Source: Carposina sasakii
Lineage: Eukaryota > Arthropoda > Insecta > Lepidoptera > Carposinidae
DNA: 64,000 nucleotides
Assembly (NCBI GenBank): GCA_014607495.2
Contig: CP053150.1
Coordinates: 10,064,495-10,128,494, forward strand
Direction: 5' to 3'
Shown here: positions 10,850-22,693 of the stretch, one piece after another
Numbering within the stretch: the first letter of the stretch is position 1
Layout of the letters: every line of letters begins with the position of its first letter
Notes under the pieces: model-generated
What the model saw: the letters and a program-made list of their open reading frames with translations, nothing else
Databases searched by the model: none
What the model was told of the DNA's origin: nothing
Made by a program: the position numbers and the translations under genes

Positions 10850-11333
10850 GTAAGTACAAAATTGAATTTCCAAACTATGGCCCTAGGCAAAAACTCAAAC
10901 GGCAAATTTTAGGCAATATTCACTCTTGCTTTTTTAAATATTTGTCACAAAACTTTATTTAGTTAGTTGCTTATCCTCATAATCCCAATATTTGCTTCTG
11001 AAGCTACTTTTTAAACATTTTCTGTGTATTGTATATTTTTGAGTAGGGTGCACATACTTTTTCATAACAAGAGACCGACCCTACAATGAATTTATTTTGA
11101 AATGTTATACTTTTTATTATCATATATAACATTATAAATGTGAAAGTAACTCTGTCTGTCTCGCTTTTACGCCTACTGCCGCCATTTACTGAGCGGATTA
11201 ATTTTAGTGATAATTTTCTCTGCGTAGCTTTGGGTGGACCCAGAAAAGGTTTAAACGCCTAGCTTGGTGGCGCCTGTCACTGTAACATTTTGTAATCACT
11301 AGTTAGTATAGGTGCTAAAATTTAAATTTTCAG

Positions 11334-11509
11334 ATAATCAAGGAAACCCACGTATGGATTATAGTAACGTTACAGCTACCGAAATATTATATCACTGGAT
11401 CAATTACTGGCAGATAGAGCACAAAACATTTGTCGTTCATTACAAAAACATTTATCGTTCTTATGCTCAGCTTCAAAGAACGATGGAAAAACTTGTGCAA
11501 ATAAAATAA
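11334..11509 (+). pseudogene. Terminal exon remnant of left P-like copy
   Basis: Acceptor AAATTTTCAG is followed by a frame encoding about 57 residues (DNQGNPRMDYSN... to VQIK, stop) and an AATAAAATAAA signal. The frame is preserved with one residue change in the inverted copy (30890-31065). I do not recognise the protein segment. Confidence 0.4.
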
Positions 11510-11879
11510 AAGATATTTAATGGTTATTTATTTAATAGTTGTTAAATCCCTTTAATCTAAATAAGACACTAAAGCACTTAAAACAACGTTTCTTATTTGT
11601 ACGTATGCAATAGTGGTACGAAATATAAGTATTCATAATTATGTACTCGTAAATATACCAATTTACATTCCAGGTCTTTAGGATCACGGACAATATCACA
11701 ATGGCTAAGACCATCCTTTTATATTTTGTAAATGTGTAATGTAAATTGTGCAAATTTTATGTTACCTATTTTTAGGCCAATACAAATTCCATTGGGTTCC
11801 CTGCAATTATTCCTACTTTTCTTTAGAAACGGATAATCTAATCTTTACTTATTAATTATTATGTATCCACCATAAAAAT

Positions 11880-12440
11880 TAGCTGTTTAAAAGAACTCAG
11901 TTGACCTTCAAAAATGCAAGCATTACATTGATTCACGTTTATGCTACTTAGCAATACTAGGCATTTCCTTACTAGTTAAAAGTGCTATTAAATAACGAAG
12001 GGCACTAAAACAGCCCAAAGCTGTATAATGGAATTACGCTGCATTATAATAGCAAAAGTTTATGCTATTATGCAGCATTAGGCATTATCTTACTATTTAA
12101 AAATGCTATTGTAGACCCTTAGACATCAAAAACAGCTAAAAGCTGTATGGCATTTACATGACATAATGGATAAACCATTATTTCATGTAAATAACGTTTA
12201 TGTTACTAAACAGCATTGAGCATTTATATCCTACTTAAAAATGCAATTGTAGAGCCAAATGTACTAAAAACAACTGAAAGCTGCAAAGCTGCTTTGTGTA
12301 TTGATGCACTAAAACTACAGGCATTACAAAATCATTTTGATATGCCATTATCCACCCCTTATAAAGTGTAAAGCATCGTAATGGTTTCAAAATGCTCATA
12401 TAAAGCATCAAGATGCTCGGTTAACTCATATAAGAGTTTC
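11880..12440. repeat. Degenerate subterminal tandem repeats of the P-like element
   Basis: Roughly four units of about 110-150 bp, each with variants of AAAACAGC..AAAGCTGTA, AATAGCA and TAGGCATT..CTTACTA. The mirror image lies at about 29990-30545. They may be subterminal protein-binding repeats; that is inference. Confidence 0.6.
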
Positions 12441-12675
12441 TACGAACCTTAAGTTCTACATAAGTTAATTATCCGTTTGTTAAAATGCTTCCTGTGTTAC
12501 TTGGGTTGTTCGTGGTAGAAATGTCATTGAATGAAATGTCCATTAAAATTAAATTGTGAGTACACTCTACTTTTTCCCCGTCTAGTTTTTCAAGGTCAAA
12601 TTGGTCAAATTTTCGGGAGGCAGTTTTTAGTAAGAAGCGCTGTTTCCAGCTTGTATACATTTCTATGGTAACTGT

Positions 12676-12909
12676 ATACAAAAATATTTCGTTCCGAAAT
12701 CGTCCACGAGCCCTAGTCTATGATTATACTCTAGAGAGGGTAATCACTGTAATCTGATGTACTTTGTGTTCTTTTATGAATGACATGAAAGTCCATTCTA
12801 TGAGTATCCTGTGTTTAGTCAACGTTCAATTGTACACTTTGTTATTACTTGGTGCTCCGGTTTGTACCATACAAAAAGTAAAAGTATACTTAGCTTTGTG
12901 TGTGTTTGT
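12676..12909. other. Unassigned spacer
   Basis: Unique-looking AT-rich DNA between the left P-like element and A-tailed copy B; nothing recognised. Confidence 0.5.
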
Positions 12910-12921
12910 CACTATTTCTAC

Positions 12922-13334
12922 TTTTTTTTTTTTTTTTAGTTTATCCCGAAGGAAAGGCAAGGGGAACTAAGCCCATACAGCCTAATCATTGTTTAGTAAA
13001 ATGTATTCTGAATTTATGATGAATGACAATGATGATGAATGGAAACGTCGGGAAAATCCTCAAGAACAAGTGTAAAGTTAGTCAAAATGAAAAATTATTG
13101 CAGAAACAACTTACATGCGCCCATGAAGAGATCGTAATCCGGCTAAAGTTTTACTCGGCTTACCTGCATATAAAACCATGCACACGCACTAGATTCACAC
13201 CACAAGTAATCAAAATATAACTTATCTACCAGAAAACATCACCTTACGGACACATGCAAGCCATTTACAAATAATTTTTGATTTTCACAAGAAAATTACA
13301 CCTGCACCCTTCCAGCTTTTCCCGCCGAATTTTC
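12922..13334 (-). mobile_element. A-tailed SINE-like retroposon copy B
   Basis: Full-length family copy flanked by the 12-bp duplication CACTATTTCTAC (12910-12921, 13335-13346). The poly-T run at the left is its A-tail on the minus strand. Confidence 0.8.
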
Positions 13335-13346
13335 CACTATTTCTAC

Positions 13347-16138
13347 AACATTTACTATAATTTTTTTTGACATTTAACGTCCACGTTGCTTTGTTTACTC
13401 TTCTGGTCTGCTATTGTTTTTTAGGTTAGGAGAAAGATTCGTCAAGAAAATCTAACAATAATATAAGCTTAGTTAGGATTATTTGTTTACTTAGCTGTTA
13501 AGTTATAATAAGCAAGGATTTATTTAAAGAGGTAATTGACTTAATAACAAGAGCCAGTGACTAAAACGTCCATGCAACTAATTTCGTAACTTGTGTCGTG
13601 CGTCTATTCCTCGGTCAGACCACTGACGCAGCCACATTATGTATCTAGGATCAATGATAGGAGAAGGTATAGGGCCCGGTGGCGGGCGATCCCTCAATAG
13701 AGATTTGAACTTCCGAATAGTGACGCCTGATACAATTCAATATTCAATGATTTGAATTCTGTGCCGACTCGGGTCTTACTAGAATACATCAGCTACATGA
13801 GATCCTACCGCGCGTGAGGCGATAAGCTATCAACATTACTGATCTTTTGCATCTAATAAAGTCATGCACATAGTAACTAGCACCATTCTTAGAATTACCT
13901 TTGAATGGTGCTCTTAAAGTGCTCTCACCATTCAAAGGAACTATTAGGTAAATATACTACTAGTAGGTATTTGTCCTGTTTTCTTTACTTACTTGAAAAG
14001 TTTTAACATAAGAAAAGGTAGGTAGCTATTACCAATTATTAAGAACCAACATTAGAAAAATAACAAAAGTAGAAGATGTAACAATCAGGATATAAAGGCA
14101 AAGAAAGTGTTGGTCTGACAAAATCAGGTTGTCAAGACAGAAGCGGAAGGAGTTGGAGGAGATCTTTGTGACCTATGAAAATTAATAATATGAAACTAAC
14201 CCATATCATTTACCTATGTAAGTATCATTATATTAGGATTGGCATGTAGTGTGGTCGCACAGATATTGTACTTCCAAATATTCACATTTTGTGTCAAAGT
14301 AAATGCTCATGTCTTCATTAAACATTTACATGCTTATATTTGGATGTAATTAGTCCTCTAAATACTTACTTACATTATTTTATTTAAACTGAGTGTTTGA
14401 CAATAAAATTGAACAGCAGTTTTTCATCCAAAGCCAAGCAGTAAAAAATGTGCCAATCTAGTAGGTACCTGTACCTACTTACATGTGTATTTGTTATTAT
14501 GATTACCTACCTACCTACTTATCTCACCTTAAAAATAGCAGTTCCTTCATCATGAGTTTGATTTTATAACGTGTGGTAAGTGTCCGCCTATGGAATTTTA
14601 CCAGCTTCAATATGGTAGGTTACTGCATATATGATGTACCCAAGTATTTGGATTCATACACCAACCAACGTTCTTTATACACTCTGACTGAACATTATAA
14701 AGATCAATTATTATTCTTAATGTAGGTATGCTCTAGGTAAATTTTAAAAAATCTGTTTCTTTCTTCCTACCTGCCTCCCAGTACAGGGCGTAAGGAAGTA
14801 GCAGCTAGCCAGGTAAATATTATGATGTAAGTACCTAGTAGGTACCTATTCCGGAAATGCATTTCAATCTGATTAGGTACCTATTCCACGCAAATACATA
14901 TAGTACCTAGGCAATTATCTCATACAATCCATTTGTGTGCCTGTGTACAAAGGCCGCCCAGACTTAATTTTCTAAGATAGTAAGTATTGAAAAATTCCAA
15001 AACAACTTAAGAATGTTCATATATGTACCTACCTAATCTTGAAAAATAAACATGTGATCATGGAGGTACATGGTGATTTCTAGTCTGTATAGTGAAACAT
15101 GTAGGTAGGTACCAGGGGCGGCTCCTGATATTTTTAGACGGGGGGACATTTTTTTTAAATATGAGCGTTATAGACTAAGGTCGACTTTACTTTGTATAAA
15201 TATATATTATCTAGTCAAGATTGAATATCCTTGGTGGGCTAAGTACTAAACTACCTATCTATTCTATTTCAAAGGGGCAAAGCTAATAAGTTGGGTCAGG
15301 ATTTAGAATAAAACAAGTAAATCAGTAACATATATCTCATTATATATTACTGAAAATATACACAGTTCGATTACACCTTTGTGAGAAGAACTGAGAAGAA
15401 ACGCACAAGGGAAATTGGTAATTATTCAGGTATACAATTAAGCAATTACACATTAATAAAAGGAGCATTATGCTATGAGAGGGTATACTCAACATACATA
15501 AACCTTATAAGAGATAGCTACAGAAATAGCTAGACACACATCATAATAGCAAAGATATTTGGAACACACTACATTGCAATTATTATACTAACAATTAGAC
15601 ATACAATCTTTATAATTTTAATAGTAATAAAATACTACTTAGCTTTAGTCCTCGCTATATGGCGGTCCCCCAGAGAATGTGTCCTTAGACTCAGAATATT
15701 CCCTTACTATATTTCAGGTGACCAATAGCACCTTTCCCAGTACCCAGTCCCAAACAATACCAATACTTTTATGGTTTTACATCACTTATTTACTAATTAG
15801 AAATAGGTACAGTTATTAATTATTACGTTACTTTATAATAGTAATTTCTTAATACAATATAACAGAGCAAGACAATAATTTAAGATATTAAGTTACTAAA
15901 CTTTAAATGTCTGTAGTACTTCCTACTACGTACAATAACAAAGTAAATACTTTTAAATTGAATCTACAGCATAAATACTTATTTTATAATACAATTTAAA
16001 TTAAATATATTAATACATTTTAACAATAATCTGTTAAGCGCATGCACAAAAATTACAGTTTGGAAACGCAGCGCGCGTTCACTCCCTTAACGAATGGAAA
16101 GGTGCAAGTGCAACCTCACTGTTATTAAAATTCAGGTG
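13347..16138. other. Gene-free AT-rich stretch with decayed repeats
   Basis: No gene recognised. 13600-13750 resembles the fold-back family unit at 28060-28150 (GGGCCCGGTGG, GAACTTCCGAAT, GACGCCTGATACAATT). 13898-13938 is a perfect hairpin (stem CCTTTGAATGGTG). 14460-15120 is dense in GGTAC/GTAGGTA words. AGGGGCGGCTCC at 15115 could be a hAT-like end, but no partner end was found. Confidence 0.5.
13898..13938. repeat. Short perfect hairpin
   Basis: CCTTTGAATGGTG, a 15-base loop, then CACCATTCAAAGG: a 13-bp perfect stem. The neighbouring phrase CACATAGTAACTAGCACCAT recurs at 21682, so this is probably part of a mini-element rather than an RNA gene. Confidence 0.6.
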
Positions 16139-16294
16139 AAATATAAGAAAGAAAGAAATTATTTATTCAGCATTCAAAAATGTTTCACAATACAGTCAAA
16201 CAGAAAAACTTAATTATGCTGAAATGGATCCAGCTCAGCATACAGCTGCAGACCAAAACAGATGGCCTGCAGAGCTGGTTTTCAGCTGGACATA
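16139..16294 (-). mobile_element. LINE 3' end fragment
   Basis: Reverse complement of the 3' untranslated end of the LINE at 22694-23573. Shared words include GTCTGCAGCTGTATGCTGAG and TTTTTGAATGCTGAATAAAT, ending in the same TTTC repeat tail. Heavily 5'-truncated. Confidence 0.75.
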
Positions 16295-17162
16295 TCGCGT
16301 TCTAACTCGGGCTAAGCGACATCTAGTGGCCGCATATGCTCAACACTATGAATTAATGTGAACGGCGCTCCAGATAAGGCTAATTTTTCATACGAAATCT
16401 TCTGTTTCACGCGCCGGCCTATGTCGGTATGTCTCTTTTGCACTTATTGAATACAGACCTACTAGGAATCGTACCAAATTTCGTTTCATTGGAGCGCGAT
16501 CGCTAGCGCTCCACTCGATACATAAGATTCATGAAGAAGCTTCTCCATGGATAAGATTACAACTTACTTAAGACGAAAGCCTAGACACTATTTTATAAAC
16601 ATAGTAGAATTGAAAGATAATTATAAATATAGAGAAATATAGATTGCCTATGTAATCTTCGTGGGTGGGAGTGCACTGCACCAGCCCTCCTTAGGACGAG
16701 TATCCCTTATAGGTTGTTCTCTTACTGTTGTTAGAAGTGGCAAATAAATCATTTGGTTTGATATTGTATAGGTAAAGCGATTCGGGTAAGTATATGCCGA
16801 AGTCTGTCTGATATAGGAACAGAAAGTCAAATAGGGGATAATCATAAAGGTATACTACCTGGTAGGTAGGTATAGTTCACTTTTGAACGTTGTTGATTTC
16901 TAAGTAAAATATTAAAGTACATATTTAAAACAGTAGGTACTTACTTGTCTTAGATTAATGATTGGTCTTCGCTCCGCTCTGACAGCGAATCATTATTTTA
17001 AGTTACCTACTTGTTTTATTTTACATCAAATACCTACTGTTTCCACTTTCATGATTAACCCAATTTACTTCTCTGTTTCAGACAATCTTTGTCATATCCG
17101 TAGAAAGGGTCAAAGTCCGAACCACTGTATGCATGCATACCTACTCATATAATTATATAAAT

Positions 17163-17338
17163 CAGGGGTTCTCAAACTTATTTTGTCTACTGCCCACTTT
17201 GAGAATAAATTATTTTTAGCTATAACTCCCCAAGCCTCTACACAACGCCCCAATTTTTTATCTGGGTCTCTTACCACCCCCCTTAAGGCCTGCAGCGCCC
17301 ATTATCGCCACTTTGGCAAAGGCTGACTAAACAAATGC
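17163..17338. repeat. Possible hAT-like terminal remnant
   Basis: CAGGGGTTCTCAAACTT starts a stretch rich in CGCCCC/GCCCAC words, resembling the ends of some hAT elements. No matching second end or duplication found. Confidence 0.3.
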
Positions 17339-17346
17339 TTTACCTA

Positions 17347-17907
17347 CAGTGGCGTAGCAAGGTAACTAGGGGCCCTGGGGCAAATAAAAAAATGGGGGCC
17401 CCATTGCTATCTCAACTATTGATTTTGAGCAATTTTTTCTTACTATCTTCTCTTTATTGCACGTGACTAGACATTACTAAGAATTATGAAATTTATGAGT
17501 CCCGTGATTGAAAGACTACATAGATAGATAATACATGCGCGAGCGTAGTGAGCGCGATTTTTTTTCTCGTATTCACCATGTAACTTATTTATTACTTCTT
17601 GAAAATTCAAGCTCTACCGAGGATTTCTGACCATTGCTAAATAAAACATGAGATAGGTTACAATCGGATAGACATTACCAAGAACTTTTAGAGTTTACGA
17701 GCCCCATAATTGAAAACTGAAAGAAGCATAATAGATGAGCGAGCGCGAAATTTTTTCTCGTACTTACCACATAATTCAAGTAAAATGTATATTACTTTTT
17801 GAAAATTCAAGCTCTACCCAGGAATTCACGGTAAGGATTCGAGGGCCCCCTGAGCTTGAGGGCCCCGGTGCACTGCCCCGCCTAGCCCCTAGGTAGCTAC
17901 GCCACTG
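17347..17907. mobile_element. hAT mini-element (561 bp)
   Basis: Inverted ends CAGTGGCGTAGC...GCTACGCCACTG with G/C-rich subterminal AGGGGCCC blocks. A perfect 8-bp duplication TTTACCTA lies at 17339-17346 and 17908-17915. Internal sequence is non-coding and repeats GAAAATTCAAGCTCTACC twice and GCGCGA(A/T)TTTTTTCTCGTA twice. Confidence 0.88.
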
Positions 17908-17946
17908 TTTACCTATAATAAACATAAACAAAATGTTTAACATAAA

Positions 17947-18036
17947 CTTGCAATCATTTACTAAAGACAATGGCTGTATGGGCTTAGTTCCCCTTGCCTT
18001 TCCTTCGGGATAAACCAAACATAAATAAAAAAAAAT
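17947..18036 (+). mobile_element. 3' fragment of A-tailed SINE-like family
   Basis: Only the 3' end (GGCTGTATGGGCTTAGTTCC to CCTTCGGGATAAACC) and an A-rich tail remain. Severe 5' truncation. Confidence 0.75.
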
Positions 18037-18339
18037 AAACTTGCCATTCGATTTTTAGCATGATTTTATATAATATACTTATCCAACTAACAATAGTTTG
18101 TTGTATAGAAGACCATAGAACGCTTCGGGCTCACCAATCGGCGGTTCTATAATTAGCCAAAGAAGGTAATACGTCCATAGAAAGTGGCGCATTTATTTAT
18201 CCAATTTGCTCTAAATAGAGTTCTATGGTTGCATACTGGATTATCATATCTGTAATACTGGTCACTTAACTCCTATCTATAACCGAAAAAGTACGAAGGA
18301 AGTAAAAGAAAGACAGAATGAGTGAGATGAGGAGGGAAG

Positions 18340-18804
18340 TAGTGTTGTTGCGATAGCGATACACTACACTATCGATAGTATCGTGATACTATCATGGCCT
18401 TGAAAAGTCTCAGTTATGCTATCGATAGTCCTATCGATGGTATAGATTGATAAAAATATGTAATATTATTCTTTAAGATCAATAGTATGGATAATATCAA
18501 TAGTATCAGCATAAACAATATCGATTGTTGCGATACTATCGATAGTATGGTAATTCGATAGTATCGACATTTTTTACGTAATACTATCGATTTTATCGAT
18601 ACTATTGAAGTTCCTACATACATATACTATAGTATCGATAGATTCATAGTATCGACAAAATTCAATAATATCGCTTGATTTCTACTATCGATAGTATTGT
18701 AGCAGGCCGATATTTTCTTTAAAATATTCGTGCTATTGTCCGTTTTTCAAGGTCAACTATCGATAGCGAAATTATCGCTATTGCAACAACTGGCAACAAC
18801 ACTA
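18340..18804. mobile_element. hAT mini-element packed with ATCGATAG repeats
   Basis: Inverted ends TAGTGTTGTTGC...GCAACAACACTA. The octamers GAGGGAAG (18332-18339) and GAGGAAAG (18805-18812) match at 7 of 8. Inside are more than ten occurrences of the palindromic word ACTATCGATAGT or close variants, giving many overlapping hairpins. No coding capacity. Confidence 0.75.
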
Positions 18805-18812
18805 GAGGAAAG

Positions 18813-20200
18813 GCAGCAGGCGTAGGAGGGGGCAGGGGCGGTGCCGCCCCGGCGCCCCGCCGCGTCTTGATGCGATTGAAGTAGAGGTGGAAACCTAATT
18901 AAAATAACGCTAAACGCGATTCATTCCTTAATTTGTCTATCAACAAAAAATATAGTTTTTCCTTGTTGCCGTGTTAATAGTTATTTTTCTAAACACTCCC
19001 TAAGCGAGACTAGATTCAACGCGGCCACGTTTATTCAAGACTAGAGGACGCCCGCGACTCCGTCCGCGTGGATTGTCGCAAAAACAAAATGTCAAAATTA
19101 TCTGGGATAAAAAGTAGCCTATATGTTAAGTGGGACCTGTCACAATATATTCCCGAAAACTGCATCGAAATCGGTCCAGCCGTTTCTGAGATTAGCGTGC
19201 ACAAACATCGATCCGTTACAATTTTATTATATGTACCTATAGAATAGATAGAAGATATAGATAGCTTCAAAAATAATAAGTTTGTGCCACCATGCGCCAT
19301 CGCGATTTTACAACTTATGTTATTATTGAAAATCCCAATCACTATCATCATCACCATCACTACATTAATATTATTATAAAACAAATTGCTTCCCGCCGTC
19401 TCTGTCCTTATGTATGCTTACATAGACAGAGTGATTCAAGAGGAAGGTTTATTTATATGTATGTATAACTAGGGACCCGCCGCGGCTTCGCACGGGTGGC
19501 TGCAATGCCCCTCCCCCCCCACGCGGAAGAAATCGTGGGCCGCCGTTAGTAATAACTAGGTATAATGTACATATTTTAATTATTATTTTGTTCACGATTT
19601 AAACAAAAACCTATTTCTAAATAACCTGTTATTCCAATCAGTTATCCTTTTTTTTACCTAACTTATATTAACAGATAGTTATAAAAAGCGTCCATCCTTA
19701 TTGTTCTGAGGTTCCACGAGGTTCATCCTGCCGGTCCCCTACCTCAGATAGGTATGTATATAGTAAGCTAAGTTGCTTTAATTTCAAAAATAAAATACCG
19801 TTACAGATGCAAACTTTATCAATTTGACCTTCAGAAACAAAATTATAAGGCCTTTATATCGTAAGGTGCGAGGGGGCGGTGGCATTTTTGTTTCAATTGT
19901 TTTTCATTGTCTAATTAATACAAGAGCATTTTTATTTTCTAAATAAAATACTTTTATTAGTGTTTGTATTGTGAATAATAAAAATAGAAATAAGTATTTT
20001 ATTTTACTACAAGTGTTCTTTCTGCTTTCATAATCTATGACAATGGCGCGCACCTACTTCCACGTGACAAGCGTGCTGTGCACTTCAGTGCGGTTGCTTA
20101 TAAAATAAAATATTGCTATCTCTTTTGCGCTCATGCTGACTGTATCTTTCTCGGTCACTAATTACTACATTTTTATAGTTATCTAATCATTTATTGTAGC
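18813..20200. other. Gene-free repeats, including Helitron-like fragments
   Basis: 19035-19240 resembles widespread lepidopteran Helitron-type repeats (CGCGACTCCGTCCGCGTGG, AAAAGTAGCCTATATG, ATCGGTCCAGCCGTTTCTGA). 19468-19560 carries GGGACCCGCCGCGGCTTCGC, a related type. A purine/GC tract lies near 18825-18870. No protein gene recognised. Confidence 0.5.
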
Positions 20201-20204
20201 TATC

Positions 20205-21405
20205 GAAACACATCGCGCGATTGGTGTACGTTCGCCCAGCAAAAAGTATCGCCTTTTCAAGAAGTCAATGATGCAGATAATTAGTGCCATATATCGTGTA
20301 AATGTGCCCGAAATTTTATATTTGATTAATTTAATAGGGTCGTTTACAGTTTTATATTTGTATTTATATCGAAAGATCATAAAATAAAAGAAACATTTGC
20401 GAAAGAAAAACTTCGCTAGCGTGAAAACTTTCCGGGATATAACGATTTCAAAATCGCAATTTTAGACTTGTTAAAAAAACGCTCTATATAAACGGCTACC
20501 ACGATGTGACGACACTCTTGAAGCAACTTGTATGCGCGTAAAAGAACTTTTGTTCTAGAGCTATATTAAATTTCGTATATAATTAAGGTCACAAAGTAAA
20601 AGTTGCTGTAAATGATGCAGGTGGACATGTGATGTTGTAATTTTCAATTAATTTAACATTTGAAAAATGGACTTGCCCACTTAATTTTGAAGTCTTATTA
20701 CTGCCTCATTTGGAAACATAATTAAATTGTAATTTTACAGATAGGTATGATTTTGATAATTTATTCTGATAAGAATAAGATGTTATTAAGATTCATTTAA
20801 CCATAGGAAACTACCCCATTGTACATGTTTTAATCAAAGGTGTAATTTATCTCAAAAGGTGCAGATAGTACATAAGCATATTCATTGTTTATTGTCTATA
20901 AAAAAGAAATCAATATAAAAATTAACATTAAGGGTGTAAAATAATTTATTTATTACAATCTCAAAAGGTCGCCGATGTGCCGTTGTCTACGGGCAATTTA
21001 TTAAAAATCATGGTATACATGATATTTGCATACCTACATATACATATACAAGAAATCATGACTGTGCAGTTAATCGTTTCCGATATATAGCAATAGCCAA
21101 AACGTTCGCCCAGCAAAAAACGAAATATCTGAAATGTTCAAAGGCACAAATTTGGCTTTCACGGCACATTTATCGTATTTAAGCTATCTTTTTGCATATT
21201 GATTATATAGCTAGACCCATCATTTAAAAAAAAATTGCTGGGCGAACGTTCGTGCAGTATCAGTTTTTCTTAAATAATTCTAAGCCGTTGGACGCACAAA
21301 TTAAAAATTTCGGGCATACGATATAGGGCACTAATTATCTGCATCATTAAATTCTTGAAAAGGCAATACTTTTTGCTGGGCGAACGGACACGCGCGATTG
21401 TTGTA
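20205..21405. mobile_element. Fold-back mini-element with GTTCGCCCAGCAAAA arms
   Basis: Left arm 20211-20320 and right arm 21312-21400 are near-complements (CGCGCGATTG, GTTCGCCCAGCAAAAAGTAT, AATGATGCAGATAATTAGTG). A second inverted pair of the same GTTCGCCCAGCAAAAA word lies inside at 21105 and 21237, so one member of the family seems nested in another. No transposase. Confidence 0.65.
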
Positions 21406-22310
21406 GTATAGTAGGTACATTAAACTTCAATGACTTGGCTTGCAAATATTTAAAATTTTAAATGTTAAAAATCCTGCAGTTGTTAAGTCTCAAACTTAGA
21501 ACGAAGCTAGCGAGCTGCGCTGAGCGGAGCGAAGACCAATCATTAATCTTTCCTCTCAAAACTATTTGATACTTTTATGTTACTAATTCATATGTACCTA
21601 TTGTCTAGTTCATTAATATTTTCTATGCCTGATTTCGGGAGTAATATTTTTTGTATGCAGTGAACCAGAAAATGTCGTCATACACATAGTAACTAGCACC
21701 ATCAACCATCGGAACTATAAGGGTGATCCATAGTCAAAGGGTGAAACGCACTTGTTGCTTGTATTTGTATTGTAGTGTAGTTATATTTGTAGAATGGTCA
21801 AGGAATATAAATTTCTAGGGTTTATGTAGTATAGTTTTCTTTTGTTGGAATGTGTGAAATCCTTTATTTAATACTAATACATATTATAAAGCTGAAGAGT
21901 TTGTTTGTTTGTCCAATTTAAAAAAATATTTCAGTGTTAGATAGTCCATCTATCAAGCAAGGCTATAAAGCAACACGCCCCGGCTTCGCACGGGTGCAAT
22001 GCCCCCTCACATAGACATGGTCGTGGGCGGCCGCTATCTTACATCTAGGTATAGAAAAGTTAAGAGTGTGAAGCAGTGAGAAAGTACATATACATACAGC
22101 TCTCTTCCTAAAATATGGTAGCCAGGACTGCAGGATCACAAAGGAGATCCCACAGCCACACTTAGCACTGCCAGCACAGATTATGTCGATGATCAGTAAT
22201 AAGTTGCTTATCATCTGTGAGAATACCCAAGTTCCTTAATTGAGTTGACAACTTCCTTAGTTACTCTTTTAGATTTAGGCGCATGCTTATAATGGTAGAT
22301 TATATACAGG
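21406..22310. other. Gene-free stretch with repeat fragments
   Basis: 21500-21560 holds GAGCGGAGCGAAGACCAATC, which also appears inverted at 16955. 21890-22030 matches a common repeat (AAGCTGAAGAGTTTGTTTGT, GCCCCGGCTTCGCACGGG). Nothing coding seen. Confidence 0.45.
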
Positions 22311-22564
22311 ATGTAACTGAAAGGGTATGTTAAGCGAAAAGCTACGTAAATAGCCCACTGTAGAGAACCTATCCACAAAATTTGAGACTCGAAATCGCAT
22401 GTTTATTTTTCAAAATTGTATGAAAATTCCTGAGATATTTAAAAATTCTCCATACTATCGGGAAAAATAAACATGTGATTTCGAGTCTCATATTTTGTTT
22501 ATAGGTTCTCTACAGTGGGCTATTTACGTAGCTTTTCATACCCTTTTTGTTACACTCTGTATAG
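22311..22564. mobile_element. TACAGGGTGTAAC-type palindromic mini-element, copy 1
   Basis: Long imperfect palindrome bounded by TA. Arms share GGGTATGTTAAGCGAAAAGC, AGCCCACTGTAGAGAACC and GAGACTCGAAATC. Related copies at 57462-57730 and 62504-62680. TA boundaries suggest a Tc1/mariner-mobilised MITE. Confidence 0.7.
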
Positions 22565-22693
22565 TCCAGCCATGGAATAAGATTCAAGTAGTTTTGTGAA
22601 ACCAGTCTTGACAAGTTGCACTTTAACAAAATATAATTGAGCCAAACATGGAGGTAATAAAAATAATTATCTCCATGGAGCCAAAGTATAAGT

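Larger units (their letters stand above)
9200..12667 (+). mobile_element. P-like (THAP) DNA transposon, left copy, non-autonomous
   Basis: Ends are CAGGGATTTGGTATCTCC (5') and ...ACATTTCTATG (3'), with imperfect inversion. A perfect 8-bp duplication GTAACTGT flanks it (9192-9199, 12668-12675). It is the near-identical inverse of 29761-32076, enlarged by a solo-LTR-like insert at 9522-10644. It carries a THAP-like exon (10782-10849) and a short last exon (11334-11509) but no DDE-type catalytic region, so it depended on a transposase supplied elsewhere. P-superfamily assignment rests on the THAP motif plus 8-bp duplications; hAT is the alternative. Confidence 0.7.

Noticed and set aside
13898..13938. 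A microRNA precursor
   Set aside because: A 13-bp stem is too short, and the neighbouring sequence recurs at 21682, pointing to a mini-element.
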